Shown: positions 61,502 through 64,000 of the stretch, in pieces
Numbering within the stretch: position 1 is the stretch's first letter
Layout of the letters: every line of letters begins with the position of its first letter
Assembly: GCA_021186555.1 (NCBI GenBank)
Contig: JAJKFL010000005.1
Span: 41,009,135 to 41,073,134 of the forward strand
Length of the DNA stretch: 64,000 nucleotides
DNA from: Reticulitermes speratus
Lineage: Eukaryota > Arthropoda > Insecta > Blattodea > Rhinotermitidae
Reading direction: 5' to 3'
The notes under the pieces: generated by a model
What the model was told of the DNA's origin: nothing
What the model saw: only the letters and a program-made list of their open reading frames with translations
Database searches by the model: none
Made by a program: the position numbers and the translations under genes

Positions 61502-61773
61502 CTGGAAAGAAAAAATGAAAGTACATTACATTACATATGTTTGGGAATTTAATGTTAATGGGATACATTTAAATTGCATTCTCCTAGTATTAATGACTTA
61601 CACATTTCCTATTAGGAATGCACAGTGCACATCTGACTGGTCTTCTTTATTGTAACGCCGTGTAACCCTGCACAGTCCACTGGACTGCAATTGACATTTT
61701 CACATTTCCTTTTTACACATACGTACTATATTAAATGAGATCTGCTTATATTACGATATTGCATGTGACATAC
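61502..61773 (-). other. Predicted intron 1 of the transposase-like gene
   Basis: GTATGT donor (61773-61768) and a T-rich tract ending in CAG acceptor. Removal restores a textbook THAP domain, with Pro26 before and Trp35 after the junction. This is strong internal evidence that the intron is real. The plus-strand open frame 61233-61655 is antisense noise. Confidence 0.78.
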
Positions 61774-61865
61774 CGTATCGTATTCGTAGGAAATCTGAAG
61801 AATCGTACACCGTCTTTGTGCGTCGATGTACATCTTGCCGCGTGGCACTTGTTCCGCCTGGCCAT
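61774..61865 (-). CDS. Exon 1: N-terminal THAP half
   Basis: Starts at ATG 61865 and encodes 30 codons plus two bases. MARRNKCHAARC gives the C-x4-C zinc pair (Cys7, Cys12), and GVRFFRFPTNTI gives the conserved FP (Pro26). It ends CG|GTATGT at 61774/61773, a good donor. The frame could extend 22 codons upstream to another Met at 61931, but the THAP domain normally starts within a few residues of the first Cys, so 61865 is preferred. Confidence 0.78.
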
Positions 61866-62448
61866 TTTGCTGAAAGAAACAGAATACAACGCGATACAGT
61901 ACGTACATCTCAAAATTACACGGCCCATCATTTAGGATTAAGCTAAGCTTTCATAAATTCAAATCTTACCGTTCCACAGACGCTGGAGAATCTGTAGTAA
62001 TCTGTGCTGGAGAATACATAACACACGATGTAATCAACACACAACGATACTATCTAGACGCTGAAAGCAAAATCCACAGACGAAAGAGAATAAATAATCA
62101 ATTCAAATTATTCTTGCACCAATCTATTGGAGGCACGAGCCGTTACAATCACAGGTCACAATGAAAGGTTGGCGCTTCTTTGTGATTGGTCCAAAATATC
62201 ACGTGGCATGGTAACTTCTTCCGACTTTGTGCGACATCTGTTATGATTAATAGTAGATATTGTAGTTGTCGTTGTTGACGAGTATGATGTGCACTACGGT
62301 AAGATGTCGCGATTGCATGCTTCCCCTTCCCCAATCCCAGTTTCTGCCCCCTGTACATGTGGGTGGCAGTGCGTTAGTTTGCAAGTAGTCTGCTTGTCGT
62401 TATACTGATTCGTGTTGAAATAGATTTATAGTTTATTGTGTGTTAATA
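61866..62448. promoter_or_regulatory. Putative 5' region of the transposase-like gene
   Basis: About 580 bp upstream of ATG 61865. It is more GC- and CpG-containing around 62150-62400 than the window average. No TATA box or terminal inverted repeat could be assigned. CCAGCGTCTGTGGAACG|GTAAGA (minus, near 61970) could be a donor of an untranslated first exon. Speculative. Confidence 0.25.
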
Positions 62449-62591
62449 TGTTCAATAGATCACAGTTACCCAGTTTGTTTGTCTCTAATCTCAGTGAAAG
62501 TGACAGGCACTTAATGTTGAATGTGTGGAAGTTCGTCATGACAGTGTATTTACTCTTGGATGTGAACATCATGCTACACGCACAGGAGGGG
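62449..62591 (+). CDS. Possible divergent exon, unrecognised
   Basis: An ATG-started frame, MFNRSQLPSLFVSNLSESDR and on to HAQEG, runs 48 codons to a consensus donor (AGGAGGG|GTAAGT near 62589). It lies head-to-head with the transposase-like gene behind a GC-richer stretch. No homology recognised and no acceptor-linked downstream exon found, so chance is likely. Confidence 0.2.
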
Positions 62592-63140
62592 TAAGTTGTA
62601 TTGCTTCCCTGCCTAAATGTACAATTATTCTAAGTTACGCTGTTTATGTTTCTGACACCATGGCTGCATGGGTACGTTGTGAAAATAAATCTCCAACAAT
62701 CGTGACCATTCGTCTTCATATGTCACTCTAAATCATTTAATGGCTGACAGTTTAGTTACTTAGGTCTCTGTCATGGCGCCATTAGAAAATAATTTTGTTG
62801 CTTCACAAGGAATTGGTGTAATTTTTACTTTAATCAACTGTTGTTGTCATGAACAAAAACTGTTTGGTGGCTTATATGGATGAAACATACTTTGCTATCA
62901 ATGTGAACTGCCGTTAACAGTACCGACTGCATGTAAATGTAGCAAGAAAGATTAGTTGATGTTGGAAATAATTACTTGTGTATATGGCGTTTTGAATTTG
63001 GTTGTTCTACTAATATTGCATCATCGTTATCAAATCATTCGCAGTCTTATGGTCATTGCGTTTCATTGTTGCTTTAGAATAGGCCTATTTCATTAGGGAG
63101 GTACGCAAGAAAATCAGGAGGGACTGGAAATGAATGGGGC
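62592..63140. other. No recognisable feature
   Basis: No gene or repeat recognised. The plus-strand frame 62525-62731 is in another frame and has no motif. Confidence 0.35.
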
Positions 63141-63149
63141 ACGATGACT

Positions 63150-63300
63150 TTTGATGTACGGTGTTAATTTAAATTTTTGGACGACATAAGAATAACCATA
63201 CATGGTACCCCTGAAGATGGCCGATATGTTTAAACGTGTTGGGTTGTTTAAATAAATAATTTACGTATTTGCGTAAAGTGTATCTTGTTGGTTGTAGTTG
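63150..63300 (+). repeat. Hammerhead-like repeat, single copy
   Basis: GATGTACGGTGTTAA (63154-63168) shares its core with the tails of the 2.3-kb and 43.4-kb foldback elements. Then ACCC (63207-63210), CTGAAGA (63211-63217), a partly paired GGCC region, TAAA (63231-63234, GAAA expected), ACGTGTT and GGGT (63241-63244) give a near-complete hammerhead layout with a 4-bp stem I. An AATAAATAATTT follows, as in the other copies. Confidence 0.48.
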
Positions 63301-63938
63301 TTGATGTGAGAACACAGAACTTCTGTTAGAATACGGGACAGTATCACAACATGAACATAGCCATTAAATTATTCGAAAATATGTCAGAGCCAAAATATTT
63401 TAAGTTACTGTAACAAACAGAATTTGCTTTTATGCAGAAATTAAGAGCATGCTAAATTCGTGAATTTTTTTTTACCACTGAGTTCAGAATATTTGCCTTC
63501 CTGTCCACTGTTTCAAAATAAAAACACTGAATCGTACTAAATCATAATTTTTTAAACAAATACCGGGATAGTATCTGAAATCAGGAGACAACAGCCTCCT
63601 TCTGTGTCCTTACGAATTCACAATTCACTGTTATCCGACCGTTCAGCGGTCTGGCTTACTGGCAGTGTCGTTGAATAAGCCACGCATAAATAAATTTATT
63701 TATTTATTTAATTTACCATGCCGCAGTGTAGTGGAGTTAGTTACCGGTTGCACTGCCAGTCGCCACACGACATTCATGCTGGCTGTAACAGCCATGTAGA
63801 TTGCCGTTGCGTGCACTAAGCCGGTCACGTGTTATTAGTCAGCTGTCAGCAGTTGTATAGCGCTATCAACTCTCCAGAGATAGGATCGCAGCTAGTGGTT
63901 GAATGCCTCACTGTTGTTCTCCCTGTTAGAGAATCAAA
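63301..63938. other. No recognised gene
   Basis: TTTATTTATTTATTTA at 63690-63709. The last 200 bp (63720-63930) is unusually GC- and CpG-rich for the window and may belong to a repeat or a gene edge beyond the window. Confidence 0.35.
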
Positions 63939-64000
63939 CAGGGGCGAACACAAGGGGGCGGGGGCTTCCGGGGTGCAGTCCCCCCAACTAACTACATGCA
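63939..64000. mobile_element. hAT-like terminus cut by the window edge
   Basis: CAGGGGCGAACACAAGGGGG followed by a C-rich stretch resembles the CAGGGGCGGA..CAGGGGG ends of hAT (Tip100-type) transposons. Only 62 bp is visible, so family and completeness cannot be judged. Confidence 0.4.

Larger units (their letters stand above)
59446..61865 (-). pseudogene. P-element/THAP9-like transposase, three exons
   Basis: A gene of the P-element/THAP9 family: a DNA-binding THAP zinc finger joined to an RNase H-like transposase that would act in the nucleus. Modelled exons are 61865-61774, 61501-59866 and 59645-59446 (3' limit uncertain), with GT-AG introns of 272 and 220 bp in matching phases. Spliced order: THAP domain (residues 1-80), a low-complexity linker, a Lys/Arg-rich helical region (about 200-250), the RRWNFEDKVLAL block, catalytic LMFDEMS (Asp361) and CDMGANN (Asp451), DPPHLLK, KLTDTHLNP and KLFDSLN. 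Two +1 frame shifts, near 60160 and near 60027, break exon 2, and the C-terminal end is not seen. Sequencing error at T-rich spots is possible. No terminal inverted repeats were found, so whether it is a transposon or a domesticated gene is open. Confidence 0.8.

Noticed and set aside
61233-61655. 140-residue plus-strand open frame
   Set aside because: Antisense to the start of exon 2 and intron 1; no motif.

Overview
The window looks like intergenic or intronic DNA from a large, AT-rich, repeat-laden arthropod genome. A cockroach or termite relative (Blattodea) is my best guess, because the wording of the decayed LINE proteins and of the tRNA-derived SINEs resembles what I remember from Periplaneta; that is memory, not a search. 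I see no operon-like or prokaryotic organisation, no intact host gene, and almost everything recognisable is a transposable element or its remains.

Layout. 1-12 kb: LINE 3' ends on the minus strand, an unnamed repeat present twice (1425-1600, 9440-9605), a 0.55-kb foldback element with hammerhead-ribozyme-like motifs (2277-2828), a worn SINE (4433-4616) and a worn ribozyme-bearing repeat (9690-9915). 12-24 kb: SINEs of three families, two larger LINE relics (17155-17485, 19855-20580), a 1.4-kb pyrimidine-rich tract (20760-22140) and a hAT-like non-autonomous element (23801-24235). 25-41 kb: a SINE with short target duplications (25246-25510), LINE relics, a palindromic 178-bp element with 11-bp flanking repeats (26282-26481), a SINE-B copy with 13-bp duplications, and the best LINE copy (29317-30602), which has 15-bp duplications, an internal deletion and sits inside an older LINE relic. 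A second, 5'-truncated copy lies at 38318-39028. 31.3-31.7 kb holds three hammerhead-like motifs. 41-57 kb: mostly featureless, with a striking foldback element (43422-43729), a SINE-A copy with perfect 14-bp duplications (54254-54581), and a mariner-like transposase relic (56930-57340). 58-64 kb: a 3 x 103-bp tandem repeat, then the only sizeable coding unit.

That unit (59446-61865, minus) is a three-exon P-element/THAP9-like transposase gene. Joining exon 1 to exon 2 at consensus splice sites gives a complete THAP zinc-finger domain, followed by a basic helical region, an RNase H-like catalytic core and the DPPHLLK region. Two single-base frame shifts and no recognisable C-terminal end suggest that it is decayed.

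The most unusual theme is a set of at least seven repeats carrying hammerhead-like cores (CTGANGA, hairpin, GAAA, short palindrome, GTH). Several are arranged as long inverted pairs flanked by 11-16 bp direct repeats, as expected of Penelope-like or related retroelements. They share small details, including an extra base before stem II and a tail motif ATGTACGGT, that suggest one lineage.
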